DNA of 64,000 nt from AR5 sp041497115 (GTDB lineage Bacteria; Methylomirabilota; Methylomirabilia; Rokubacteriales; CSP1-6): assembly GCA_041497115.1 (NCBI GenBank), contig JBGQFW010000009.1, positions 9,684-73,683 on the forward strand, read 5' to 3'. Made by a program: the position numbers and the translations under genes. Under the pieces are notes generated by a model. It saw only the letters and a list, made by a program, of their open reading frames with translations, did no database searches and was not told the DNA's origin. Positions 28,380 to 40,300 of the stretch are shown here, piece by piece; the stretch's first letter is position 1; the number at the start of each line of letters is the position of its first letter.

Positions 28380-28385
28380 TATAAT
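28380..28385 (+). promoter_or_regulatory. -10 element TATAAT, probable leaderless promoter
   Basis: A perfect TATAAT lies eight bases before the ATG at 28394, which would place the transcription start at or within a base or two of the A of the start codon. No ribosome site exists in between. The surrounding sequence is extremely GC-rich, so the hexamer stands out. No convincing -35 hexamer is visible. Confidence 0.65.
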
Positions 28386-28393
28386 CGCGCGCG

Positions 28394-28597
28394 ATGTCAG
28401 GAGCGAGCGGGCGCCGGACGGGAATCGCCGCGCTGCTCGCGCTGCTCGCGGCGGCCCTGCTGCTGGCGCTGGCGCCCGCCGCGCCGGGCGCCGTCCGGAT
28501 CGCCGGCGTGAGCCTGCTCTGGTGGTACGCCGGCCTCGTCGCCCCCGCCGTCGCCACCGCGCTCGCCGTCGTCCTCCTCGTCAGCCGCCGCGAATGA
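28394..28597 (+). CDS. Small two-segment membrane protein of unknown function
   Basis: A 67-residue protein with two hydrophobic segments (about residues 10-33 and 37-62) and a charged end RRE. It begins at an ATG directly behind a TATAAT, and its stop overlaps the start of the next gene (ATGA), so the two are translationally coupled and likely form one complex. I do not recognise the family. Its layout resembles small accessory subunits that pair with larger transporters, but that is only a guess. Confidence 0.6.
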   Translation: MSGASGRRTGIAALLALLAAALLLALAPAAPGAVRIAGVSLLWWYAGLVAPAVATALAVVLLVSRRE

Positions 28598-30045
28598 GCG
28601 CCGTCCCCGGGACGGCGCTGGCCGCCGCCGCGGCCTGGCTCCAGCCCGCGCTGCTGCTCGCCGTCGCGCTCCGGGTCGCCGCCGGCGAGGCCGACGCGCC
28701 CTGGCTCGCGCTGGCCGCGCTCGTCGCGCCGCTCGTCGCGCTGGTGGCGCCCGCGCGCGGGCCCGCGCGCGCCACGCCGCCGGTCGCCGCCGTCGCCGGC
28801 GTGGTCGTCGCCCTCGTGCTCGCCGCCGACCTGCTGCTCGCGGCCGACACCGCCACGCTCCTCGGCGGCGCCCGCTGGCAGGGCGTGGCGCTGGCCGCGC
28901 TGCCGGTGTTGCTCGTGCCGGCGTGGGCGTCGGCGCGGCGCGCAGCGCCGCGCGCGCTGGCGGCGGCGGTGGCCGCGCTGCTGCTGGCGGCGGCCGCCGT
29001 CGGGGTCGCGCTGGGCGTCGCGCCGTGGACCGCGTGGACGCGCACCAGCGCGCGCCCGGCGCTGACATTCTCCGCGCGCAGCGGCTGGACGGTGGACGGC
29101 GAGCGCTTCGCGCGCGCCGTCACGCTGCGCGTGGGCGAGGGGCAGCGCATCACCGCGCTCAGCGCCGGCGTCTATCGCGTGGTCGAGCACGATACCGCGC
29201 GGCCGACGGTGCGCGAGTGGCGCCTGGGCGCCGGCGATGCGCTCACGCTGCGGCCCGGCGACGAGCTCGACGTCGAGGCGGGTGCGCGGCTGCGCTTCGA
29301 GGCGGGCCGCCGCGTGCCGGGGGCCCCCGCCTCGGGGATCGCGTGGGCCGATCCGCCCGGTCGGGGGCCGCGCATGCTTCCGGCGGCGCTCGGGGCCGTC
29401 GTCACGCTGGTGGGCGGCGCGCTGGCGCTGGTGGCGGCGCCGGCGCGCGGGCGCGCAGCGGCGGCCGGCCCGCTCGCGCTGCTGGCCGCGGTCCTGGCGG
29501 CGCTGGCGTGGGGCGTGTACGGCGCGACGGTGCCCGAGCTGGCGCTCGGCGGCGCGCTGTCGGCGCCGCTGCTACGCCTGCCGCCGCTGGCGCTGGGCCC
29601 GCGCGCCGGCGCCGCGCTGGCCGTGGCGGCGGCGCTGGCGCCGGTGCTCCTGCTGGCGACGGGGGCCGCCGCGCTGCGCGAGCGGCTGGCCGGGGCCGCG
29701 TCGGCGGCGGTCGAGCTGTGGGTCGCGGTGGTGGTCGCGGCCGGCGCGCTCGCGCTGTGGCCGCTCGACCCGTGGCGCGTGCTGCTGGTCGGTCTCGGCC
29801 TTGCCGCCGCGGCGTGGGCCCCGGCCCGGCTGGCCGCGTCCCCGGCGGGGGCCCTGGCCGGCGCGCTCACCGGTGGCGCCGCGTTCGTGGCGCTGTCGGC
29901 GCTGCCCGCGCTGGCGCCCCAGGCGCCGGCCTGGCTGGACGCGCTGACGCGATACCCGGCGCTGGTGGCGATGCCGCTCGCCTGGCTGGCCGCCCGCGTG
30001 CCGGACGCTCCGGGTGAGCGCGAGGAGCCGGGCGCGGCGGGCTGA
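28594..30045 (+). CDS. Polytopic membrane protein of unknown function
   Basis: A 483-residue alanine- and leucine-rich protein with roughly ten or more hydrophobic segments. Around residues 150-260 there is a soluble stretch (from TFSARSGWTVDGERFARAV to FEAGRRVPGAP) that reads like a small beta-rich domain on one face of the membrane. The ATG overlaps the stop of the 67-residue membrane protein. No cofactor, transport or enzyme motif is visible. The extreme GC content (long GCG/CTG runs) weakens homology reading, but the coding frame is supported by its coupling and by the hydrophobic pattern. Confidence 0.65.
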   Translation: MSAVPGTALAAAAAWLQPALLLAVALRVAAGEADAPWLALAALVAPLVALVAPARGPARATPPVAAVAGVVVALVLAADLLLAADTATLLGGARWQGVALAALPVLLVPAWASARRAAPRALAAAVAALLLAAAAVGVALGVAPWTAWTRTSARPALTFSARSGWTVDGERFARAVTLRVGEGQRITALSAGVYRVVEHDTARPTVREWRLGAGDALTLRPGDELDVEAGARLRFEAGRRVPGAPASGIAWADPPGRGPRMLPAALGAVVTLVGGALALVAAPARGRAAAAGPLALLAAVLAALAWGVYGATVPELALGGALSAPLLRLPPLALGPRAGAALAVAAALAPVLLLATGAAALRERLAGAASAAVELWVAVVVAAGALALWPLDPWRVLLVGLGLAAAAWAPARLAASPAGALAGALTGGAAFVALSALPALAPQAPAWLDALTRYPALVAMPLAWLAARVPDAPGEREEPGAAG

Positions 30046-30066
30046 GGCGGAGCCCGACGGCTGAGG

Positions 30067-30072
30067 CATAAT
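30067..30072 (+). promoter_or_regulatory. -10-like element CATAAT before uvrA
   Basis: CATAAT ends nine bases before the uvrA ATG at 30082 and there is no ribosome site between, again consistent with a leaderless or nearly leaderless transcript. No LexA-type box is evident in the short gap. Confidence 0.55.
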
Positions 30073-30081
30073 AGTCAGATC

Positions 30082-32952
<2,871 letters not shown>

Positions 32953-32956
32953 CCGC

Positions 32957-34393
32957 ATGCGGCGAACCAAGATCGTCTGCACCATCGGGCCGGCCTCCGC
33001 CGGCGTCGAGCAGCTCGATCGCCTCGTGGAGGCCGGCATGGACGTCGCCCGCCTCAACTTCTCGCATGGCACCCACGCCGAGCACGCCGAGGTCGTCCGC
33101 CTCCTCCGCGAGGGCGAGGAGCGCTGGGGGCGGCCGGTGGCCATTCTTCAAGACCTGCAGGGGCCGAAGATCCGCCTCGGGACATTCGGCGAGCACGGCG
33201 GCCGGCGCGTGGACCTCGAGCCGGGGCGGCCGTTCACGCTGTCGCGCCGCCCGTGCGTGGGCACCGACGAGCGCGCCTGGGTGGCGCCGCCGGAGTCGCT
33301 CGGCAGCGTGAAGGCCGGCGACCAGGTGCTGATGGACGACGGCATGATCCAGCTGCGCGTGGAGGAGACCACCGCCGACGAGGTGCGCTGCCGCGTGGTG
33401 GCCGGCGGGCGGATCAGCGACCACAAGGGGCTGTCGTTCCCGCGCGTGGAGCTGCCGGTCTCCTGCCTCACCGACAAGGACCGCGTCGATCTGCGGTTCG
33501 GCATCGAGCACGGGGTGGACTTCGTGGCGGTCTCCTTCGTGCGCTCGGCCGCCGACGTCGCCGAGGTGCGCGCGTTCCTCGCCGCGCAGGGCGCCGCGCT
33601 GCCGATCGTCGCCAAGCTCGAGCGCCACGAGGTCCTCGAGAACCTGCCCGGCATCCTCGGCGTGGTGGACGCGGTCATGGTGGCGCGCGGCGACCTCGGC
33701 GTGGACGTCCCGCTCGAGGAGGTGCCGCACATGCAGAAGGAGATCATCCGGCAGGCGCGGGCGGCCAAGGTGCCGGTGATCGTGGCCACCCAGATGCTCG
33801 AGTCGATGGTCACGCACCTGCGTCCCACCCGGGCCGAGGTCTCCGACGTGGCCACCGCCATCTTCGAGGGCGCCGACGCGGTGATGCTGTCGGCCGAGAC
33901 GGCCACCGGGCGCTACCCGGCCGAGGCGGTCGAGATGATGGCGCGCGTCGCGGTGCGCGCCGAGACGGCGGTGCTGGCCGACGAGCCGCGCGAGCGCCGC
34001 CGCGCGCGCGACGGCGCGGTCGGCTTCCCCGAGGCGGTGTCCGACGCGGCCGCCATGGCCGCCCGCGTGCTCCGGGCGCGGGCCATCGTGGCCTTCACGC
34101 AGTCCGGCTTCTCGGCGCGGCTGATCTCGTACCAGCGGCCGGTCGTGCCGATCATCGCCTTCACCCCCACGGTGGAGGTGCGGCGGCGCCTGGCGCTGTC
34201 GTGGGGCGTGACCACCCGCCTGATCCGCAAGGTCGAGACCACCGACGAGATGGTGGAGGAGATCGAGAACGCGCTCCTGGGCGACGCCTCGGTGCAAGCC
34301 GGCGACGTCATCGTCATCATCTCGGGCGCGCCGATGTGGGTCACCGGCACGACGAACCTCCTGAAGCTGCACCGGATCGGGGAGCGTCGCTGA
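32957..34393 (+). CDS. pyk: Pyruvate kinase
   Basis: Final glycolytic enzyme, 478 residues, converting phosphoenolpyruvate and ADP to pyruvate and ATP. It begins RRTKIVCTIGPAS and contains ARLNFSHGTH, the catalytic lysine in the IVAKLER strand, DAVMVARGDLGVDVP and TQMLESM, and a C-terminal allosteric-type domain with AFTQSGFSARLIS. It starts four bases after the uvrA stop, an unusual DNA-repair/glycolysis pairing that is probably just tight packing. A short ribosome site is not obvious, so coupling to uvrA translation is likely. The 3' end overlaps the putative CTG start of the giant kinase. Confidence 0.96.
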   Translation: MRRTKIVCTIGPASAGVEQLDRLVEAGMDVARLNFSHGTHAEHAEVVRLLREGEERWGRPVAILQDLQGPKIRLGTFGEHGGRRVDLEPGRPFTLSRRPCVGTDERAWVAPPESLGSVKAGDQVLMDDGMIQLRVEETTADEVRCRVVAGGRISDHKGLSFPRVELPVSCLTDKDRVDLRFGIEHGVDFVAVSFVRSAADVAEVRAFLAAQGAALPIVAKLERHEVLENLPGILGVVDAVMVARGDLGVDVPLEEVPHMQKEIIRQARAAKVPVIVATQMLESMVTHLRPTRAEVSDVATAIFEGADAVMLSAETATGRYPAEAVEMMARVAVRAETAVLADEPRERRRARDGAVGFPEAVSDAAAMAARVLRARAIVAFTQSGFSARLISYQRPVVPIIAFTPTVEVRRRLALSWGVTTRLIRKVETTDEMVEEIENALLGDASVQAGDVIVIISGAPMWVTGTTNLLKLHRIGERR

Positions 34394-37300
34394 GCCGGCG
34401 GCGCGGGCTCGGCCTCGTCCTCGTCGTGGCCGCCCTCGCGGCGCTGTGGGGCGCGGGCGGGGCGTTGCTCGCGCGCGGCTGGCTGGTGGGGCCGCTGGTC
34501 GCCTCGTTCGTGATCGCCGCCGGTGGCGCCGTCGCCGCGGTGCTGCTGGCCGGCCGCGCGCGGGCCGCGGCCACCGCGCCCGCGCCCGCGCCGCCGCCGG
34601 TCGGCGCGCCGCCGCCGGGCGACGCCACCGCGCCCGCCGACGAGCTCCGCAGCCGCGAGCTGGAGGCGTTCTACACCGCCGCGCTCACGATGGGCTCCGG
34701 CACCGACCTGGTGGCGACGGCCGAGCAGACGCTCGACGTCGTGCTGGCGGTCGCCGCCCTGCACGTCGGTCTCGTCTTCCGCCTCGAGGCATCGACCGGG
34801 ACGCTCGCGCTCGTCGCCAGCCGCGGGCTCACGCCGCCGCAGGCCGAGGCGCTGAGCCGGCGCAAGCTGCACGGCTCCCACGTCGGCGAGGCGGCGCGCA
34901 CCGGGCGCTACGTGGTGACCGAGCTCACCACGTCCCCCTTCGTCGAGGATCCCCAGCTGCGCGGCGCGATCGCCGCCGGGCGGTTCCACACGCAGCTGGC
35001 GCTGCCGATCTTCGCGGAAGGCCAGGTGTGGGGCGTGATGGCGCTCGTCTCCGACGAGCCACGCACGTTCGACGCCGACCAGCTCACGCTGCTGCAGGGC
35101 GTCGCCCACCAGGTCGGCCTCGCGGTGGCGCGCGCCTCGCTCTTCGCCGAGGCGCAGGAGAAGAGCCGGCGGCTGGAGACCCTCACGCGCCTCTCGCAGG
35201 GGCTCAGCGCGACGCTGTCCGGCGATCAGGTGCTCCAGCGCGTGGTCGAGGCGGCGGTCGAGCTGCTCGACACCGCCATCGCGCGGCTGTGGATCCTCGA
35301 CGAGGACGGCAACCAGCTCGTCCTCGGCGCCGCCGCCGGCATGGTCCCCGCGCCCGAGGGGCTGCGCGCGATGCCGGTGGGCGAGGGGTTGGTGGGGCTG
35401 GCCGTCGCCCGGCGCGCCGCTGTTCTCATGCCGGACGTCCAGAACGATCCCCGCGTGCGCAACGCCGCCCGCCTGCGGGCCGAGGGCATCGCGTCGGCGG
35501 CGGCGGTGCCGCTGATCGCCGGCAGCCGCATGATCGGCGCGCTCGCGGTGGGCTCCCGGGAGCGGCGCGAGTACCCGGCCGACGAGACGGACCTGTTGCA
35601 GTCGCTCGCCAACCAGGCCGCCATCGCCATCGACAACGCGCGCCTGTTCTTCGACGAGCAGACGCGGCGCGCGTACCTCAGCGCGCTGCTGGAGATCAAC
35701 ACCAAGATCGGCACGCTGGCCCCGACCGACACGCTGCTGTCCTCGATCGCCGAGGAGGCCGCCCGCCTGCTCGCGGTGGACAACGCGGGCTTCCGGCTGC
35801 TCGAGGGCGACGAGCTGGTGCTGGCCGGCCTCGCCGGCTCCGCCGGCGAGACGATGCTGCGCCCGCGGCTCAAGGTCGGCGAGAGCATGAGCGGCCGCGT
35901 GGTGGCGGCCGGCCACTCGCTGATGCTCGACATCGACGGCCCCGCCAACGAGATCCCCGAGCACCGCGCCGCCGGCCGCCGCCTGGGCTACCTCAAGTTC
36001 CTCGGGGTGCCGCTGAAGATCGGCGACCGCACGATCGGCGTACTCACGTTCCGCGCCCGGCGCGCGTTCACGCCGCGCGACCAGGAGCTCGCCGAGGCTT
36101 TCGCCGGCCAGGCGGCCATCGCGCTCGAGCACTCGCGCCTCTATCGCGAGGCGCGCCGCCAGGCCGAGCGCATGCGGGCGCTGGCCGACCTCGCCCGCGT
36201 CCTGTCTGAGACGCTCGATCCGGAGGCGGTCGGCCAGCGTGTCGCCGACAGCATGTGCGAGCTGCTCGGCGCCCGCTCCTCGGCGGTCTACCGGCTCGGC
36301 GAGGGCGGCGAGATGATCGTGCAGACGGTCTCCCGCGAGAGCCAGTTCGAGTGGCCGCGCGGGCTGGGGCCCGGCATCGGCGTGATCGGCCTGGCCGCCC
36401 GCGAGCGGCGGCCGTTCGCGGCCGCCGACGTGCTGGAAGATCCCCGCATCCAGTACGACGACCGGATCCGGACGCTGGTGTCGACTCGCGACGACCGCGC
36501 GATGGTTGCCGTGCCGCTGCTCGTCCGGGGCCGGCTCTTCGGCGCGCTGGCGGTGGCCGACCGCACCGGCCGCGTCTTCGACCTCGAGGACACGCGGCTG
36601 GCCCAGGCCTTCGCCGACCAGGGGGCGCTCGCGCTGGAGAACGCGCGCCTCTACGCGGAGACGACCCGGCGCCGCCGTGAGGCCGAGGAGCTGGCGCGCA
36701 TGGCGCGCGGTCTCACCGAGAGCCTCGACGTGGACGCGCTGAGCGCCCGCATCGCCGAGAACGTGCTCGCCCTCTTCAACGCGCAGTCGTCGGGGCTGCG
36801 GCTGCTGCGCGCCGACGGCGCGCTCGTGGGGCTGGCCTTCGCCGGGCGGGCCGCCGCGCTGTTCGCCCCCGGCCACGTCCTGCCGCCCGGCACCTCGACG
36901 TCGGGGCGGGCGGTGGAGCGCGGGGCGGTGGTGAGCACGCGCGACATCGTCGCCGATCCGACGCTCCTGCTCACCGAGGAGCTGCGCGAGGGGATGACCG
37001 GCCTCGGCGACCTGGCCCAGCTGGCGGTGCCGCTCCGGGCCAAGGGCCAGACGATCGGCGCCCTGTCGGTGTCCGATCGGGCCGGCCGCGTGTTCTCCGA
37101 CGCCGAGGCCGGCCTCCTGCAGGCCTTCGCGGATCAGGCGGCCCTCGCCCTCGAGAACGCGCGGCTCTACGCCGAGACCACCCGGCGGCGTCATGAGGCG
37201 GAGGAGCTCGCCCGGCTGGCCCAGACGCTCACCGAGAGCCTCGACGTCAGCGACGTCGTGGGCCGCACGGTGGACAGCGTGCTGCCGCTGTTCAACGCCC

Positions 37301-40300
37301 AGGGCTCGGCGCTCCGGCTCATGCAGCCCGACGGCTCGCTGGTGGCGCTGGCGCTGGGCGGCAGCAGCCGCGACGCCTTCGAGCCCGGCCACGTCCTGCC
37401 TCCCGGGCACGGCGTCCTCGGACGCGCGGCCCTGGAAGGCCGGGCGACGTGGACGGCCGACGTCCTCGGCGACGCAGCGGTCAGCCTCTCCGACAATCTC
37501 CGCGAGGGGCTGCATCGCTCCGGCGAGGGCGCGATCCTGGCGGTCCCCCTGCGCGTCAAGGGCATGGTCATCGGCGCGCTCGGCATCAGCGACGAGCGCG
37601 GCCGGGTGTTCACTCGCGAGGAGGCGGCGCTGCTGCAGGGGTTCGCGGACCAGGCGGCGCTGGCGCTGGAAAACGCGCGCCTGTTCTCGCTGGAGCGGGC
37701 GCGCCGCCGGCAGATCGCCGCGCTGGCCGAGATCGAGCGCGAGTTCGCCGCCGAGCTCGATCCCGAGCGGCTGCTCGGCCTCGTGGTGGAGCGCTCGGGG
37801 CGGCTGTTCGACGCCGAGAGCGCGATCTTCCTGACCGACGACGACGGCACGCTCGTCCGGCGCGCGTGGACGGTCGAGGGGGCGGGCCCCGAGCGGCTGG
37901 CGCCCGGCGAGGGGCTGGTCGGCATCGCCGCCGCCGAGCGGCGCGGCATCATTGCCAACGACTATCCGACCTCGCCCCTGGCCCGCCCCGAGATCGTCGA
38001 GCGCGGCGTGCGCCACGCCATGGTGCAGCCGCTGGTCATCGGCGAGCGCGCGCGCGGCGCGATCGTCCTCGCGCGCGGCGAGAGCGGCGACCGTTTCCAG
38101 GCCGAGGAGCTGGCGCTGCTGGAGAGCTTCGCAGCCCAGGCGGCCATCGCGCTGGAGAACTCGCGCCTCTACCGCGCGGCGGAGACGCGGGCGGCCCGGC
38201 TGCGCACGCTGACCCGGCTCAGCCACCTCGTGACCTCGTCGCTCGACACCGGCCACGTGCTCACGTCCATCGCCGAGGCGGCCGCCGAGATCATGAGCGC
38301 GCCGTTCGTGGCGGTCTGGCTCGCCGACGAGACGGTGGGGACGCTGCACATGCAGGCCTTCTCCGACCGGTCCCCGGGCGCGGCCCAGAACATCAGCGAC
38401 ATCCGTTTCGGCGAGGGCGCGGTCGGCTGGGTGGCCGTCGAGCGGCGGCCGCTGGCAATCGACGACATCTACACCGACGGCCGTTTCGTGGCGCGCGATT
38501 GGGCGCGCGAGCGCGGCTTCCGCTCGCTGTTCTGCACCCCGATCCTCGACCAGCAGCGGCTGCTGGGCGTGCTGGTCCTCATCAGCGACCGGCCGTTCCG
38601 GTTCGGCCCCGACGACGACGACCTGCTGCAGTCGTTCTCGGCGCAGGCGGCGGCGGCCATCCGCAACGCCGGTCTCTACGAGGAGGCCCGCCGGTACGCC
38701 GAGCGGCTGCGCGCGCTGGAGGAGGTCAACCGGCTGGTGTCCTCCTCGCTCAACGTCGAGGAGGTGCTGCAGAACCTGGCGCGGGCCATCGCGCAGTTCT
38801 TCGACGCGCCCTACGTCAGCATCTGGGCCCACGACGCCGGGACCCAGCGGCTGCGCCGGGCCCTCACGTTCGGCGACGCCCGGCTGGCCGCCGAGCTGCA
38901 CGACGACCTGGCGGTGGGCGAGGGGGCGGTGGGGTGGGTGGTGCGGCAGCGCGAGCCGATCCTCTGGACCGACGCGTCCGCCGATCCACGCTCGGTGGAC
39001 GCCGCCACGATGCAGCACCACGGGCTGCGCTGGATGACGGCGTACCCGATCGCCATCGGCGAGCGCGTGCTGGGGGCGTTCGCGGTGCACCGGGCGGCGG
39101 CGTGGCCGGTCACCCCGGAGACCACCTCGCTGATGGGCTCGCTCGCCGCGCAGGCGGCCATCGCGCTGGAGAACGCGCGCCTATACTCGGAGACCACGCG
39201 GCGCCTGACCGAGACGCGCGCGCTGCTGGAGGTTGCCGAGCTGCTCAACTCGACGCTGGACTCGCGCACGCTGCTCAAGCGGGTCACCCTGAAGGTCGCC
39301 CAGGTGTGCCGGGTGGACCGCTGCACGCTCGAGCTGTGGGACGGCGACCGGGTGGTGCCGCTCATGTCGCAGTTCGCCGACGGCCGGCGGGCCCCGCGCA
39401 TGTGGAAGGAGTTCCAGACGGTCCCGCCCGAGCCGCCCAGCGCGATCGCCGCCAACGCCCAGGTCATCGAGACGCGGCAGCCCCTGCTCATCCCCGACAC
39501 CGCGACCACGACGCTGATCCCGCGCGAGTGGGTGGAGTCCTTCGGGCTGAAGTCCTGCCTCATCGTGCCCATGGTCCTGCAGGAGCGGGTCATCGGCGTG
39601 ATGACGCTCGACTACTGCGAGCGGCCGACGCCGTTCCAGGATTGGCAGAGCGATCTGGCGATGGCGATCGCCGGCCAGCTCGCCCTCGCGCTGGAGAACA
39701 CCCGCCTGTACGCCGAGACGCAGGAGCGCCTGAAGGAGACGCGCACGCTGCTGGCCGTCGGCCAGGTGCTCTCGCAGCCGGGGCCGACCGACCAGGCGAT
39801 GCGCGGCGTGGCCGCCGAGGTGGGGCGCGCCTTCGACGCCGACATGGTCGGCGTCTACCTCACCGACAAGCGCCGGGGGATCCTGGCGCCGGCGGCGGGG
39901 TACCACGTGCCCAAGGAGCTGCTCCAGTTCTTCATGGAGCGGCCGATCGATCTCGAGCGGGTGCCCGCGCTGCAGGCCACCTGGCAGCAGGGCCGCTCGG
40001 TGTGGAGCAGCGACGTCCACGTCGACGCGCGCTTCGACCGGGCCTGGTCGGGCGAGCTGCCGTCTCACTCGGTGCTCATCGCCCCCACCATGGCCCACGG
40101 CGACGCGGTGGGCGGCCTGTTCCTCGTCTGGTGGCGGACCGGCCGGGTGTTCCCGCCGGGCGAGATCCGGCTGATCGACGGCGTGGCCGCCCAGGTCGGC
40201 CTCGCCATGGAGAACGCCGAGCTGGCCCGGCAGACGCAGAGCAAGCTCGCCGAGACTGAGACGCTGCTGTCGGTGAGCCGGGCGGTGTCGTCCACGCTGG

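Noticed and set aside
32957..34393. Functional coupling of pyruvate kinase to UvrA
   Set aside because: Beyond tight spacing there is nothing to support a shared role.
33913..39090. Very long open frame (over 1700 residues) on the minus strand opposite pyk and the giant kinase; similar frames opposite uvrA, tal-pgi and others
   Set aside because: They mirror real genes and arise because stop codons are rare in very GC-rich DNA. Their translations are low-complexity strings rich in Arg, His, Leu and Asp with no domain.
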